NCBI GenBank assembly: GCA_029561355.1
Contig: JAKQJD010000124.1
Span: 1-43,968, forward strand
Reading direction: 5' to 3'
DNA from: Bacteroidota bacterium
GTDB taxonomy: Bacteria > Bacteroidota > Bacteroidia > Chitinophagales > Saprospiraceae
DNA: 43,968 nt
Positions within the stretch are counted from its first letter, which is position 1. Each line of letters begins with the position of its first letter. The translations under genes were made by a program, and so were the position numbers. Positions 15,741-23,327 of the stretch are shown piece by piece. The notes beneath the pieces were generated by a model. That model searched no databases. It was not told the DNA's origin and was given only the letters and a program-made list of their open reading frames with translations.

Positions 15741-15950
15741 CAGAGGGTGAGAGAAGTGAGAGACGTGAGAGAGGTGAGAGGGTGAGAGACGTGAGAGAGT
15801 GAGAGCCCGTAGATTACACCTGACATACTTAGGCGTTTAGGAGTAAGGATGCCGGGAATAATCAGGTGTAATCTACGGGCTCTCACGTCTCTCACCCTCT
15901 CACCTCTCTCACGTCTCTCACTCTCTCACGTCTCTCACCCTCTCACTTCT
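15741..15950. repeat. Long palindromic element, GTGAGAG flavour
   Basis: The element fills the gap between convergent hsp20 and metX. Outer arms are permuted GTGAGAG, ACGTGAGAG and GGTGAGAG words. The inner part is a perfect 23-bp inverted repeat (15801-15823 with 15862-15884) containing GCCCGTAGATTACACC. It includes the stop codon of metX. It could act as a terminator in both directions. Confidence 0.92.
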
Positions 15951-16992
15951 CTATCCATTCTGTCACCACCCGGTTCACCGCTTCCGTTTCAATCAAAAAC
16001 CCATCGTGACCGTAAGGCGATTTCAGTTCGACCAGTGTGGCGTTCGGCAGGTATTCTGCCAGAAAGCGCTGCTCGGATGGCGGAATCAGTATATCGGTAT
16101 CGATAGCGATGACAAGTGCAGGCATATTGATCCGGCGCAGGGCCTCCTCTACCCCGCCCCGGCCCCGGCCGAGATGGTGCGTATCGAGCGCTTTGGTCAG
16201 AAACCAGTAGCATTGTGCATAAAACCGGCGGACGAGTTTATCGCCCTGATACCGGATATAGGACGCGGCCCGAAAAGAATCCAGCCGGTCATCGTTGTCC
16301 GTCTGATTATCTTTATAGGCGTTGAAAGTCCGGTAGCCGATCAGGCCGATACCGCGCGCCGCCTTCAACCCTGCCGCACCGCCTTCGTTGCGGTCGTCGC
16401 GCCAGGTAGGATCGGCCTGAATGGCCAGCCGCTGTGTTTCGTGGATGGCGATGGCCCAGGCCGTTTCGCGGGCGCTGGTGACCAGCAGGGCGATTTTCTT
16501 GACGATTTCCGGTTGCAGGTACGCAAATTCAAGTACCTGATGGCCGCCGCAGGAACCTCCGACACACAGGGCTATTTCATTGATATGCAAGTGTTTGCGC
16601 AGCAAGTCCTGCGCCTTCACCATATCCCGGATACTGAAAACAGGAAAATCCATGCCGTAGGGCTTTCCGGTTTCGGGCGAAATACTGCGCGGGCAGGTGC
16701 TGCCGTAGCACGATCCGAGAATATTGGAACAAACAATAAAATACCGTTGCGGATCGAGCAGTTTGCCGCTTCCGAAAATACCTTCCCACCAGTCCGCCAC
16801 GTGCGAATTGGCCGTCAGTGCATGGCATACCCAGATCACATTGGAGCCGTCCGCATTCAGGGTTCCGTAGGTGTGGTACGCCAGTGAAAAAGAAGGCAAC
16901 ACGGCACCCGACTCCAGCGGCAAGGGCTCCGGGTGATGAAAAAATTGTAATCCCGGAATGTCCAGGGGTATTAAATAGTCGGCTTCCTGCAT
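15943..16992 (-). CDS. metX: Homoserine O-acetyltransferase
   Basis: A 349-residue alpha/beta hydrolase that acylates homoserine, the committed step toward methionine. Motifs: HALTANSHVADWW, NILGSCYGSTCPRSISPETG, nucleophile elbow GGSCGG with Ser147, then Asp300 (IDTDILIPPSEQ) and His329 (GHDGFLIE). The substrate acyl group (acetyl or succinyl) cannot be fixed from these motifs alone. Its ATG overlaps the metZ stop (TAATG), so translation is coupled. The last residues IEK and the stop lie in GAGAAGTGAG repeat words. Confidence 0.94.
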   Translation of the reverse strand: MQEADYLIPLDIPGLQFFHHPEPLPLESGAVLPSFSLAYHTYGTLNADGSNVIWVCHALTANSHVADWWEGIFGSGKLLDPQRYFIVCSNILGSCYGSTCPRSISPETGKPYGMDFPVFSIRDMVKAQDLLRKHLHINEIALCVGGSCGGHQVLEFAYLQPEIVKKIALLVTSARETAWAIAIHETQRLAIQADPTWRDDRNEGGAAGLKAARGIGLIGYRTFNAYKDNQTDNDDRLDSFRAASYIRYQGDKLVRRFYAQCYWFLTKALDTHHLGRGRGGVEEALRRINMPALVIAIDTDILIPPSEQRFLAEYLPNATLVELKSPYGHDGFLIETEAVNRVVTEWIEK

Positions 16993-18158
16993 TATACTTT
17001 ACTGATTTTCAATGCCTGATCTATATCGGAAATGATATCGTCGATGTGCTCCAGTCCTGTGGAAATACGGATGAGTCCGTCGGTGATACCCGATTCGCGG
17101 CGCGCATCCGGCGTCATTTTAGCGTGGGTCGTCGATGCGGGGTGCGTGGCGATGCTGCGCGTATCGCCGAGGTTGGCGCTGAGCGACAACATTTGCAGGG
17201 CATCGAGGAAGCGGCGGCCCTGTTCGAGCCCGCCTTTCACTTCGAACGTTACCAGCCCGCCGCCGTTTTTCATTTGCCGGCGCGCCACTGCGCTTGCAGG
17301 GTGCGAATCGAGGAACGGGTATCGCACTTGCAGCACCTGGTCGTGTGCAGACAAGTATTTCGCCAGCGCCAGGGCATTGTCGCAATGCCGGTCGAGGCGC
17401 ACTGCCAGCGTTTCGAGGCTTTTCGACAGAATCCAGGCATTGAAGGGCGAGAGCGAAGGACCCGTGCTGCGGCAGAATTTTTTGACTTCCGCCATCAGGT
17501 CGGCGCGGCCGGCCACTACGCCACCCAGCACCCGGCCCTGCCCATCGAGGAATTTCGTGGAAGAATGCACGATCAGATCGGCGCCAAACTGCGCGGGCTG
17601 TTGCAAATAAGGCGTCGCGAAACAATTATCCACATTGAAAATCAAGTTGTTGTGTTTTGCAAAACGCCCGGCGGCTTCCAGGTCGATGATATCGAGTCCG
17701 GGGTTGGACGGCGTTTCGATGAACAGCATTTTCGTATTCGGCCGCACGGCCTGCTGCCAGTCGGTCGTGTCCGATTCCAGCCAGTCGCAGGTGATGCCCC
17801 AGCGCGGCAGCCACTGCGTCATGACGGTAAACGTAGCGCCGAAAATCGCCTTGGTGGCCAGCATATGGTCGCCCGCGCGCAGGAGGCCCATGATGGAAGC
17901 AAAGATGGCTGCCATGCCGCTGGCAGTGCAAACGGCATGGTCGACACCTTCCAGAAAGGCTATTTTTTGCTCCAGTTCACTGCAATTGGGGTTGGTGAAG
18001 CGGCTGTAAATATTTCCTTCCTGCTCGTCGGCAAACAGGGAACGCATCTGTTCCGCATCGTCGAACACAAAACTGGAAGTAGGAAAGATCGGTGTGCTGT
18101 GCTCACGGTGTTGCGAGCGTTCCGTTTGCAGGCGGATGGCGGCGGTTTCAAATTTCAT
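16992..18158 (-). CDS. metZ: O-acyl-homoserine sulfhydrylase (MetZ-type)
   Basis: A 388-residue PLP enzyme of the Cys/Met metabolism family. Visible are EHSTPIFPTSSFVFDDAEQM, YSRFTNPN, the SGMAAIF glycine site and VHSSTKFLDGQG with PLP-lysine Lys202. DGQGRVLGGVV is typical of MetZ rather than MetB. It likely makes homocysteine from O-acyl-homoserine and sulfide. The start at 18158 (MKFETAAIRLQTERS) fits the family N-terminus. An upstream ATG at 18206 overlaps the osmC stop as ATGA and would add 16 residues. It is coupled to metX downstream. Confidence 0.88.
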   Translation of the reverse strand: MKFETAAIRLQTERSQHREHSTPIFPTSSFVFDDAEQMRSLFADEQEGNIYSRFTNPNCSELEQKIAFLEGVDHAVCTASGMAAIFASIMGLLRAGDHMLATKAIFGATFTVMTQWLPRWGITCDWLESDTTDWQQAVRPNTKMLFIETPSNPGLDIIDLEAAGRFAKHNNLIFNVDNCFATPYLQQPAQFGADLIVHSSTKFLDGQGRVLGGVVAGRADLMAEVKKFCRSTGPSLSPFNAWILSKSLETLAVRLDRHCDNALALAKYLSAHDQVLQVRYPFLDSHPASAVARRQMKNGGGLVTFEVKGGLEQGRRFLDALQMLSLSANLGDTRSIATHPASTTHAKMTPDARRESGITDGLIRISTGLEHIDDIISDIDQALKISKV

Positions 18159-18202
18159 ATTTCGGATTTTCCTGTTTTGTGGAAATGCAAGGGATGCCTC
18201 AT

Positions 18203-18631
18203 TCATCGTTCATCATTCCCATCTATTTTCCAGTCGTACGTGATTTCGGCCGTTTTTTCCAGCATACGGCCCACGCTGCAATATTTTTTTACGGAAAGGC
18301 GAATGGCTTCCTCCACTTTTTCCGGGCGAAGGTCGCCTTTCAGGATAAAGTGCAGGTGAATATTTGTGAATACGGCGGGCACCTGTTCGGTAGCGCGTCG
18401 GCCTTCGATTTCGAGGCGCATGTCTTCCAGCGGCTGCCGCATTTTTTTCAGGATCGACACCACGTCCATACTGCTGCACGATGCGAGGCTGATCAGAAGC
18501 AGTTCCATCGGGCGCATGCCCTGTCCTTCGCCGCCAATTTCCGGGCTGCCTTCCACCACCACTTTATTGCCTGCGGAATTAAGGCCTTCGAACCGGACCG
18601 CGTCATTGACTCTTTGCAAGGTAACTTTCAT
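18203..18631 (-). CDS. OsmC-family protein (putative peroxide reductase)
   Basis: A 142-residue OsmC/Ohr-fold protein. The two conserved cysteines are visible: Cys52 in LASCSSMDVV and Cys118 in VKKYCSVGRML. Family members reduce organic hydroperoxides with this Cys pair. The start at 18631 (MKVTLQRVND) is chosen over 18670 because the extra N-terminus has no family match. It is the first gene of osmC-metZ-metX, with a promoter box 60 bases upstream. Its link with sulfhydrylation may reflect sulfur or redox chemistry, but this is inference. Confidence 0.88.
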   Translation of the reverse strand: MKVTLQRVNDAVRFEGLNSAGNKVVVEGSPEIGGEGQGMRPMELLLISLASCSSMDVVSILKKMRQPLEDMRLEIEGRRATEQVPAVFTNIHLHFILKGDLRPEKVEEAIRLSVKKYCSVGRMLEKTAEITYDWKIDGNDER

Positions 18632-18690
18632 ATTATTGGGAGGTTTGAACATGATGGCCATCCGGCACAATAAAACACTGTTTGAAAGGC

Positions 18691-18698
18691 CAAAAGTA
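18691..18698 (-). promoter_or_regulatory. -7 promoter box of osmC-metZ-metX
   Basis: TACTTTTG on the minus strand is a full match to TAnnTTTG, 59 bases before the osmC start. A TTA lies 19 bases upstream where TTG would be expected. Confidence 0.5.
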
Positions 18699-18930
18699 GG
18701 GGAAACAACAGGAGATTTAACACCTCAATTGTTGGGCCTGTGAGGAATCTTATTTTAAACAAGCGGTTTTGGCCAGTTTTTGCATGATCGAAAACAGAAT
18801 GATATTTTGAAAGCGGGCGCAACCGGAAAAGATTTATTTCGTTAAATTTTGTTCGGAAAAATAATAGATCTTATTTTAACTATAATAAAAAAACTTATCC
18901 TACCATTACCCGAAATCTCAGAACATAAAT

Positions 18931-18938
18931 TACTTTTG
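18931..18938 (+). promoter_or_regulatory. -7 promoter box of amtB
   Basis: TACTTTTG is a full match to TAnnTTTG. It gives an amtB leader of about 240 bases. A second possible box, AACTTTTG, is at 19142-19149, much closer to the gene. Confidence 0.45.
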
Positions 18939-18977
18939 CAACAGTCCTACCAAATTATTTACCGGCCAACATTTACA

Positions 18978-18993
18978 ATTCCTGACCAGGAAT
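18978..18993. promoter_or_regulatory. 16-bp palindrome in the amtB leader
   Basis: ATTCCTG-AC-CAGGAAT is perfectly symmetric around a 2-base centre, about 40 bases downstream of the -7 box. A regulator operator is a reasonable guess, but the protein is unknown. Confidence 0.4.
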
Positions 18994-19182
18994 AACCAAA
19001 CGTAACGCCTTGAGAGAGGCCGGAATACGCGCGTTGCGCCGCGCCACATTTTTGCAACGCATCGATTCAAACCACTTGAGTATTACACCATTCTGACCCG
19101 CCTGCCGGGCTCGGACCAGAATAATCATGACCTTTTTCAACAACTTTTGTAAAACTTATTTCACCTTCACAATCAGCTTATT

Positions 19183-20571
19183 ATGAACAAGATTACACTC
19201 AAACAAGCTGCTCCTTTTGCATTGCTGGCGATCGTGGCTGTGGCTTCGATTTTTGCGCCTTCTACGCCGCTGTTTGTAGACGACGGCAAGTATAACGCTG
19301 CAGATATAGCATGGATCATCGTCGCAACCGCACTTGTTTTCCTGATGACACCCGGTCTGGCGTTTTTTTACGGAGGTATGGTACACCGTAAAAACGTTAT
19401 TTCCACCATGATGAAAAGCATCGTGGCTGCCGGCGTAGTGAGCGTATTGTGGGTGGCTGTCGGATTCAGCCTGGCATTCGGAGAAGACATCGGCGGGTTC
19501 ATCGGAAACCCGTTCACGTACTGGTTCTACAAGGACGTAGGCTCGGGTGCGCCATGGAGCCTGGCTCCCACCATTCCGCTTACCCTTTTCTCCTTATTCC
19601 AGTTGATGTTCGCCATTATTACGCCCGGACTGGTTGTAGGCGCCGTTGCGGAGCGGATTCGTTTCACCTCCTACATTCTTTTCACCGCGCTGTTCAGCCT
19701 TCTGGTGTATGCCCCGCTGGCACACTGGGCCTGGCACCCCGACGGATTTTTGTTTAAAATGGGTGTGCTCGACTTCGCAGGTGGTACCGTCGTACACATC
19801 TCCGCAGGTTGCGCCGCACTGATGGGTGCACTGGCGCTGAAACGCCGGATTACGCACATGGAAAACCAGGAAATTCCGCCCGCCAACGTACCGTACGTAC
19901 TGATCGGTACAGGACTGCTGTGGTTCGGCTGGTTCGGTTTCAATGCAGGTTCTGCACTGGGCGCCAACGGTTTGTCCGTTTCGGCCTTCGCTACCACCAA
20001 TACCGCCGCTGCGGCCGCAGGTTTGTCGTGGATGTTTTTCGATGTATTGAAAGGTAAAAAACCATCGGTACTCGGTTTCTGCATCGGCGCCGTCGTCGGC
20101 CTCGTAGCCATCACACCGGGAGCCGGTTACGTAGCCATTCCGCAAAGTATTTTCATCGGTATGGTGGCCGCTATCATTTCGAACATTGCGGTGTATTACA
20201 AGTCGAAATCCACCCTGGACGACACGCTCGACGTATTCCCCTGCCACGGTATCGGCGGTATGGTGGGCATGCTTCTCACCGGTATTTTCGCTACCAAGGC
20301 AGTTAACAGCGCCGGCGCTGACGGCCTGTTTTACGGCAATTTCGAGTTCTTCTTTACGCAGGTAAAAGGTCTTGCCATCGCTGTATCGTACAGCACGATC
20401 GTTTCTTTCCTGATCTTTAAACTGATCAACCTGATCGAACCGCTGCGTGTAAGTTCTGAAGATGAGGAACTCGGCCTGGATGCTTCCCAGCATGACGAGA
20501 AATACATGCAGGGCACCCTGCTTGTTCCGCAGCCGAACGGCAAACTCTCGGAAGTTTCAGTCGAAGACTAA
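19183..20571 (+). CDS. amtB: Ammonium transporter AmtB
   Basis: A 462-residue inner-membrane channel for ammonium/ammonia with about eleven membrane helices. Family motifs are LMTPGLAFFYGGMV, DFAGGTVVHISAG and FPCHGIGGMVGML. The pore twin histidines are His205 and His355, spaced 150 residues apart as in E. coli AmtB (168 and 318). The N-terminal hydrophobic segment may be a signal peptide. A GlnB/GlnK gene, usually nearby, is not in the gap. A porin follows on the same strand. The long structured leader suggests nitrogen-related control. Confidence 0.97.
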   Translation: MNKITLKQAAPFALLAIVAVASIFAPSTPLFVDDGKYNAADIAWIIVATALVFLMTPGLAFFYGGMVHRKNVISTMMKSIVAAGVVSVLWVAVGFSLAFGEDIGGFIGNPFTYWFYKDVGSGAPWSLAPTIPLTLFSLFQLMFAIITPGLVVGAVAERIRFTSYILFTALFSLLVYAPLAHWAWHPDGFLFKMGVLDFAGGTVVHISAGCAALMGALALKRRITHMENQEIPPANVPYVLIGTGLLWFGWFGFNAGSALGANGLSVSAFATTNTAAAAAGLSWMFFDVLKGKKPSVLGFCIGAVVGLVAITPGAGYVAIPQSIFIGMVAAIISNIAVYYKSKSTLDDTLDVFPCHGIGGMVGMLLTGIFATKAVNSAGADGLFYGNFEFFFTQVKGLAIAVSYSTIVSFLIFKLINLIEPLRVSSEDEELGLDASQHDEKYMQGTLLVPQPNGKLSEVSVED

Positions 20572-20577
20572 TGATTA

Positions 20578-20647
20578 GACGTGAGAAATGAGAAGTGAGA
20601 GGCGAGATAACGGCCGCTCACTTCTCACTTCTCGCCTCTCACTTCTA
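20578..20647. repeat. Palindromic element, GTGAGAAGTGAG flavour
   Basis: A perfect 16-bp inverted repeat (20591-20606 with 20631-20646, AGAAGTGAGAGGCGAG) flanks a core with ACGGCCGCTCACT. It begins seven bases after the amtB stop and may serve as its terminator. Confidence 0.85.
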
Positions 20648-20702
20648 AAAAAAAGGTACGGCTTTAACCGCGCTTCTGGAACAAGCGCTAAGCCGCACCA
20701 AT
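20648..20702 (-). terminator. Hairpin with T-run on the minus strand, between amtB and the porin
   Basis: On the minus strand GGTGCGGCTT pairs with AAGCCGTACC (one G-U) and encloses GCGCTT/AAGCGC, followed by eight T. It has terminator form only against the direction of the flanking genes. On the plus strand it would be a strong hairpin in the porin leader. Confidence 0.5.
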
Positions 20703-20731
20703 TCATTTCACTATCCATAAAATGAACTGCA

Positions 20732-21832
20732 ATGTTACAAAGATTTTTTGCAACAGGCATCGCCCTGTCGTGCCTTTTCGTCGCCCAAGCCCAGCAATCC
20801 GCAACGCCGGTTGACACCACGATAGCTGCTCCAGCAGCCCCTGCTCCCAGTCCATTTACCTTCAGCGGAGGCGCTGATGCTTACTTCAGATACAATTTGG
20901 GCGATGAAGCCGCGAATAATTTCACGAGTTTTACCAATTCGCAAAACTCGTTCGAACTGGGTATGGTTACGGTAAAAGGCGAACACACCAAAGGCAAGGT
21001 CGGCATGGTTGCCGACATCGGTTTCGGCCAGCGGGCAGAAGATTTCTCGTACAATGATGCAAACACACGTTTCATTATCAAACAGTTGTATTTGTCGTAC
21101 ACTATTAAGGACAAAGTCAAACTCACGGCCGGCAGCTGGGCTACACACGTGGGTTACGAACTGGTGGATGCATTCGGCAACCGCAACTACAGCATGTCGT
21201 ATATGTTTTCCTACGGTCCGTTTTTCCACACAGGCCTGAAAGCCGAAACGAGTTTCGGCAAAAGCGGCTTCATGCTGGGTGTTGCCAACCCGACCGACCT
21301 GAAGTCGGCCAATTTCAGCAACAAGTACATCATCGGACAATACAGCGTTGCGTCGAAAAACGACAAAATCAAGGCATACCTGAATTTCCAGGCCGGCAAA
21401 CCCGACGATGTGACCAAGGTGTCGCAAATCGACCTGGTGGCTACGGGCGCCGTTACCGACAAATTCAGCATCGGCCTGAACGGTACGCTGGCAGGGGTAA
21501 AAAGCAAACCGACGACCGACGGCGATTACGGCGACGCGAGCACCTGGTATGGCGCGGCAGTGTACCTGAACCTCGACCCGACGTCGTGGCTGGGACTGAC
21601 CCTGCGCTCGGAGTATTTCAATGACGACGATCAGTTGCTGGTTTTCAGCGGCGCAGCAGCGGGCGGCAATATTCTCGCCACCACGCTTTCCGCCAATTTC
21701 AAGGTGGAAGGCCTGACGCTGATCCCGGAAATCCGTTTTGAAAAAGCGTCGGAAGACGTCTTTTTGTCGTCTTCGGGCGCTGCAACAAGCACGAGCACGA
21801 CACTGCTGGTAGCGGCGGTGTATAAGTTTTAA
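20732..21832 (+). CDS. Outer-membrane beta-barrel porin (OmpL/BBP2-like)
   Basis: A 366-residue exported protein with signal peptide MLQRFFATGIALSCLFVAQA, an Ala/Pro-rich linker and alternating beta-strand sequence through to the C-terminal LLVAAVYKF, whose last aromatic residue fits outer-membrane insertion. Segments such as FGQRAEDFSYNDANTRFIIK and SWATHVGYELVDAFGNRNYS fit the BBP2/OmpL-like porin group of Bacteroidota. It follows amtB, so a role in uptake of small nitrogen compounds across the outer membrane is plausible. Substrate unknown. Confidence 0.8.
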   Translation: MLQRFFATGIALSCLFVAQAQQSATPVDTTIAAPAAPAPSPFTFSGGADAYFRYNLGDEAANNFTSFTNSQNSFELGMVTVKGEHTKGKVGMVADIGFGQRAEDFSYNDANTRFIIKQLYLSYTIKDKVKLTAGSWATHVGYELVDAFGNRNYSMSYMFSYGPFFHTGLKAETSFGKSGFMLGVANPTDLKSANFSNKYIIGQYSVASKNDKIKAYLNFQAGKPDDVTKVSQIDLVATGAVTDKFSIGLNGTLAGVKSKPTTDGDYGDASTWYGAAVYLNLDPTSWLGLTLRSEYFNDDDQLLVFSGAAAGGNILATTLSANFKVEGLTLIPEIRFEKASEDVFLSSSGAATSTSTTLLVAAVYKF

Positions 21833-21833
21833 A

Positions 21834-22012
21834 GGTTGATGAGGGTTGATAAGGTTGATGAGGGTTGATATTCAGCCGCTCGAAAATAGAAAATATGTTC
21901 ATTCTAACGAAATGCCGATTATCAACCTTATAAACCCTTATCAACCCTTATCAACCTTATAAACCTTATCAACCCTTATCAACCCTCATCAACCCTCACC
22001 AACGTTACTAAA
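21834..22012. repeat. Palindromic element, GTTGATRAGG flavour (copy 1)
   Basis: GGTTGATGAGGGTTGATAAG words run into a GATATTCAGCCGCTCGAAAA core. Opposite-strand words (TTATCAACC, CTTATAAACC, CCTCATCAACC) follow to about 22012. It begins directly after the porin stop codon. The core recurs at 36980 and 42016. The remainder of the 495-base gap has a terminator and then the promoter region of the next ORF. Confidence 0.88.
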
Positions 22013-22090
22013 CACACATTATCCAGGTTGGAGAACCTAGACACTTCTGCATCCAACCCAATCGTTTACAAAGGTTGATTATTATAGTCC

Positions 22091-22124
22091 GGGAAGATCC
22101 TTTTTACAGGATCTTCCCTTTTTT
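22091..22124 (+). terminator. Rho-independent terminator downstream of the porin
   Basis: GGGAAGATCC (22091-22100) pairs perfectly with GGATCTTCCC (22109-22118) across an 8-base loop and is followed by six T. It closes the amtB-porin region. Confidence 0.9.
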
Positions 22125-22308
22125 GTGTCCTTGTGCGAATAAAATTTCCGGGCAACGGGCCGAACCATCACAATAATTTTTTGTTAATTCCCACGTAAAG
22201 CCCTTGCATTGTGGTTGAATTCCGTTTTGTTTGCAGTGCTTTACACCAGATTATTACCAAATCAATTTTTCAACTTTTTCAAAAATTTAAGCAGGCGCCA
22301 GATTCCTG

Positions 22309-22316
22309 CACTTTTG
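22309..22316 (+). promoter_or_regulatory. -7 promoter box before the arginine cluster
   Basis: CACTTTTG is the same box as at 1482 and 33618. It is preceded directly by an inverted pair GCAGG (22291-22295) and CCTGC (22305-22309). Transcription would begin near 22320, eight bases before the ATG of the short ORF. Confidence 0.45.
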
Positions 22317-22327
22317 TTGAACTGAAA

Positions 22328-22462
22328 ATGAAAAAAAACGCTGCCATCGGGTCCTTGTTTGCCGCGACGCTCGTCGCCCAAAGCCATGGGGGTTTTTCCG
22401 TTCCTGCATCAGGAGTGGTTTTAGGTAATACGCTTCCGTATCCGTACCGGGTGCGACGATAA
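22328..22462 (+). CDS. 44-residue ORF, possible arginine leader peptide
   Basis: The frame MKKNAAIGSLFAATLVAQSH continues to a C-terminus YPYRVRR, with Arg codons CGG, CGA, CGA in the last four positions before TAA. Its own promoter box is 11 bases upstream of the ATG. The following 138 bases, before the acyltransferase gene, contain a hairpin with a T-run. This is the layout of a leader-peptide attenuator ahead of arginine genes. It could also be a small exported or unrelated protein, since three Arg codons is a weak count. Confidence 0.4.
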   Translation: MKKNAAIGSLFAATLVAQSHGGFSVPASGVVLGNTLPYPYRVRR

Positions 22463-22540
22463 AATTTCTCACTATTCCACCTCTGTTTCGTGGTATGCGT
22501 TTTTGTCCGCAAGGGCAGAAGAGCGCATGGTACGTTTATC

Positions 22541-22575
22541 GATTTGCGGCCCTTCGGGTTTCGAATCATCTTTTT
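22541..22575 (+). terminator. Possible attenuator hairpin before the arginine genes
   Basis: GATT pairs with AATC and CCC with GGG around TTC, with weak pairs between them. The hairpin (22541-22567) is followed after three bases by TTTTT. A competing GTATGCG/CGCAT pairing lies just upstream (about 22494-22528). The fold was not computed. Confidence 0.3.
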
Positions 22576-22600
22576 CGCACTCATTTTTCCAATTCTGATA

Positions 22601-23194
22601 ATGGAACATCAATTTTTCAAGGTCATTGTGGCTGGGACAGAGCATTTCGATCTGGCGCCCATGATTTGCGAGGAAATGGCGGCATCCGCCAAAGCACGCG
22701 GAACGGGTATCGCCCGGCGTACTCCCGAATACCTGCAGCAAAAAATGCGGGAAGGGAAAGCCGTCATCGCTTTTTCCCTCGACGGTGAATGGGCCGGCTT
22801 TTGCTACATCGAAACCTGGGGGCATGGTAAATACGTGGCCAACTCGGGCCTGATCGTATCGCCGCATTTCCGGAAAGGCGGTCTGGCGCGGATGATCAAA
22901 CGGAAAATTTTCGACCTGAGCCGCACCAAATACCCGGAAGCCAAGATATTCGGCCTTACCACGGGGCTGGCCGTCATGAAAATCAATTCCGAACTGGGTT
23001 ACGAACCGGTTACCTACTCCGAACTTACCGACGATGACGCCTTCTGGGCAGGTTGCCAGAGCTGTATCAATTTCGATATCCTGGTGAGCAAGGAACGTAA
23101 AAACTGCCTGTGCACCGCTATGTTGTATGATCCGGCAGAGCAGTTGCAGAGTTTGGCAAGGCCGGCTGTGGCGGCGGCACCCGCCGGTTATTAA
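22601..23194 (+). CDS. GNAT-family N-acyltransferase, probable N-acylglutamate synthase
   Basis: A 197-residue GNAT protein. ATG 22601 (MEHQFFKVIVAGTEHFD) is chosen because the extra N-terminus of the longer frame is leader sequence. The acetyl-CoA-binding region is NSGLIVSPHFRKGGLARMIK, followed by FGLTTGLAVMKINSELGYEP. It directly precedes argG. In Bacteroides the argG-adjacent acyltransferase has, as I recall, been proposed to make the N-acylated glutamate that starts this pathway. That role is likely here because no classical argA or argJ is in the window. The acyl donor (acetyl- or succinyl-CoA) cannot be read from the sequence. The final Gly-Tyr and TAA stop are themselves GGTTATTA repeat words. 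Confidence 0.75.
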   Translation: MEHQFFKVIVAGTEHFDLAPMICEEMAASAKARGTGIARRTPEYLQQKMREGKAVIAFSLDGEWAGFCYIETWGHGKYVANSGLIVSPHFRKGGLARMIKRKIFDLSRTKYPEAKIFGLTTGLAVMKINSELGYEPVTYSELTDDDAFWAGCQSCINFDILVSKERKNCLCTAMLYDPAEQLQSLARPAVAAAPAGY

Positions 23195-23309
23195 TTTTTG
23201 TTATTGGTTATTAGTTATTGGTTATTAGTGTGGTAGCCATTGGTTGAGGCAGTTGATCAAGCCATAGGCTACCACACTAATAACCAATAACTTATAACCA
23301 ATAACTATC
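23192..23309. repeat. Palindromic element, GTTATTGG flavour (copy 2)
   Basis: A perfect 24-bp inverted repeat (23215-23238 with 23267-23290) contains GTTATTAGTGTGGTAGCC and is flanked by further TTATTGG words. The 28-base centre includes CAGTTGATCAAGCC. The core resembles the one at 8058-8101 on the opposite strand. It separates the acyltransferase from argG. Confidence 0.92.
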
Positions 23310-23327
23310 AATAACTATTTACCTAAA

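Larger units (their letters stand above)
18671..19182. other. Divergent intergenic region, osmC and amtB
   Basis: The 512-base gap holds a minus-strand promoter box for osmC, an AT-rich centre, the -7 box of amtB and a roughly 240-base amtB leader. I see no gene. The leader has several hairpins: GCGTTGC/GCAACGC near 19033-19065, ATTCTG/CAGAAT near 19090-19125, and a short palindrome listed separately. Confidence 0.6.

Noticed and set aside
15741-15950. Palindrome considered as an insertion sequence end pair
   Set aside because: There is no transposase frame between the arms and no target duplication; the arms are word arrays.
16818-18359. 513-residue plus-strand open frame
   Set aside because: Antisense to metX and metZ, both with intact catalytic motifs; no recognisable protein features.
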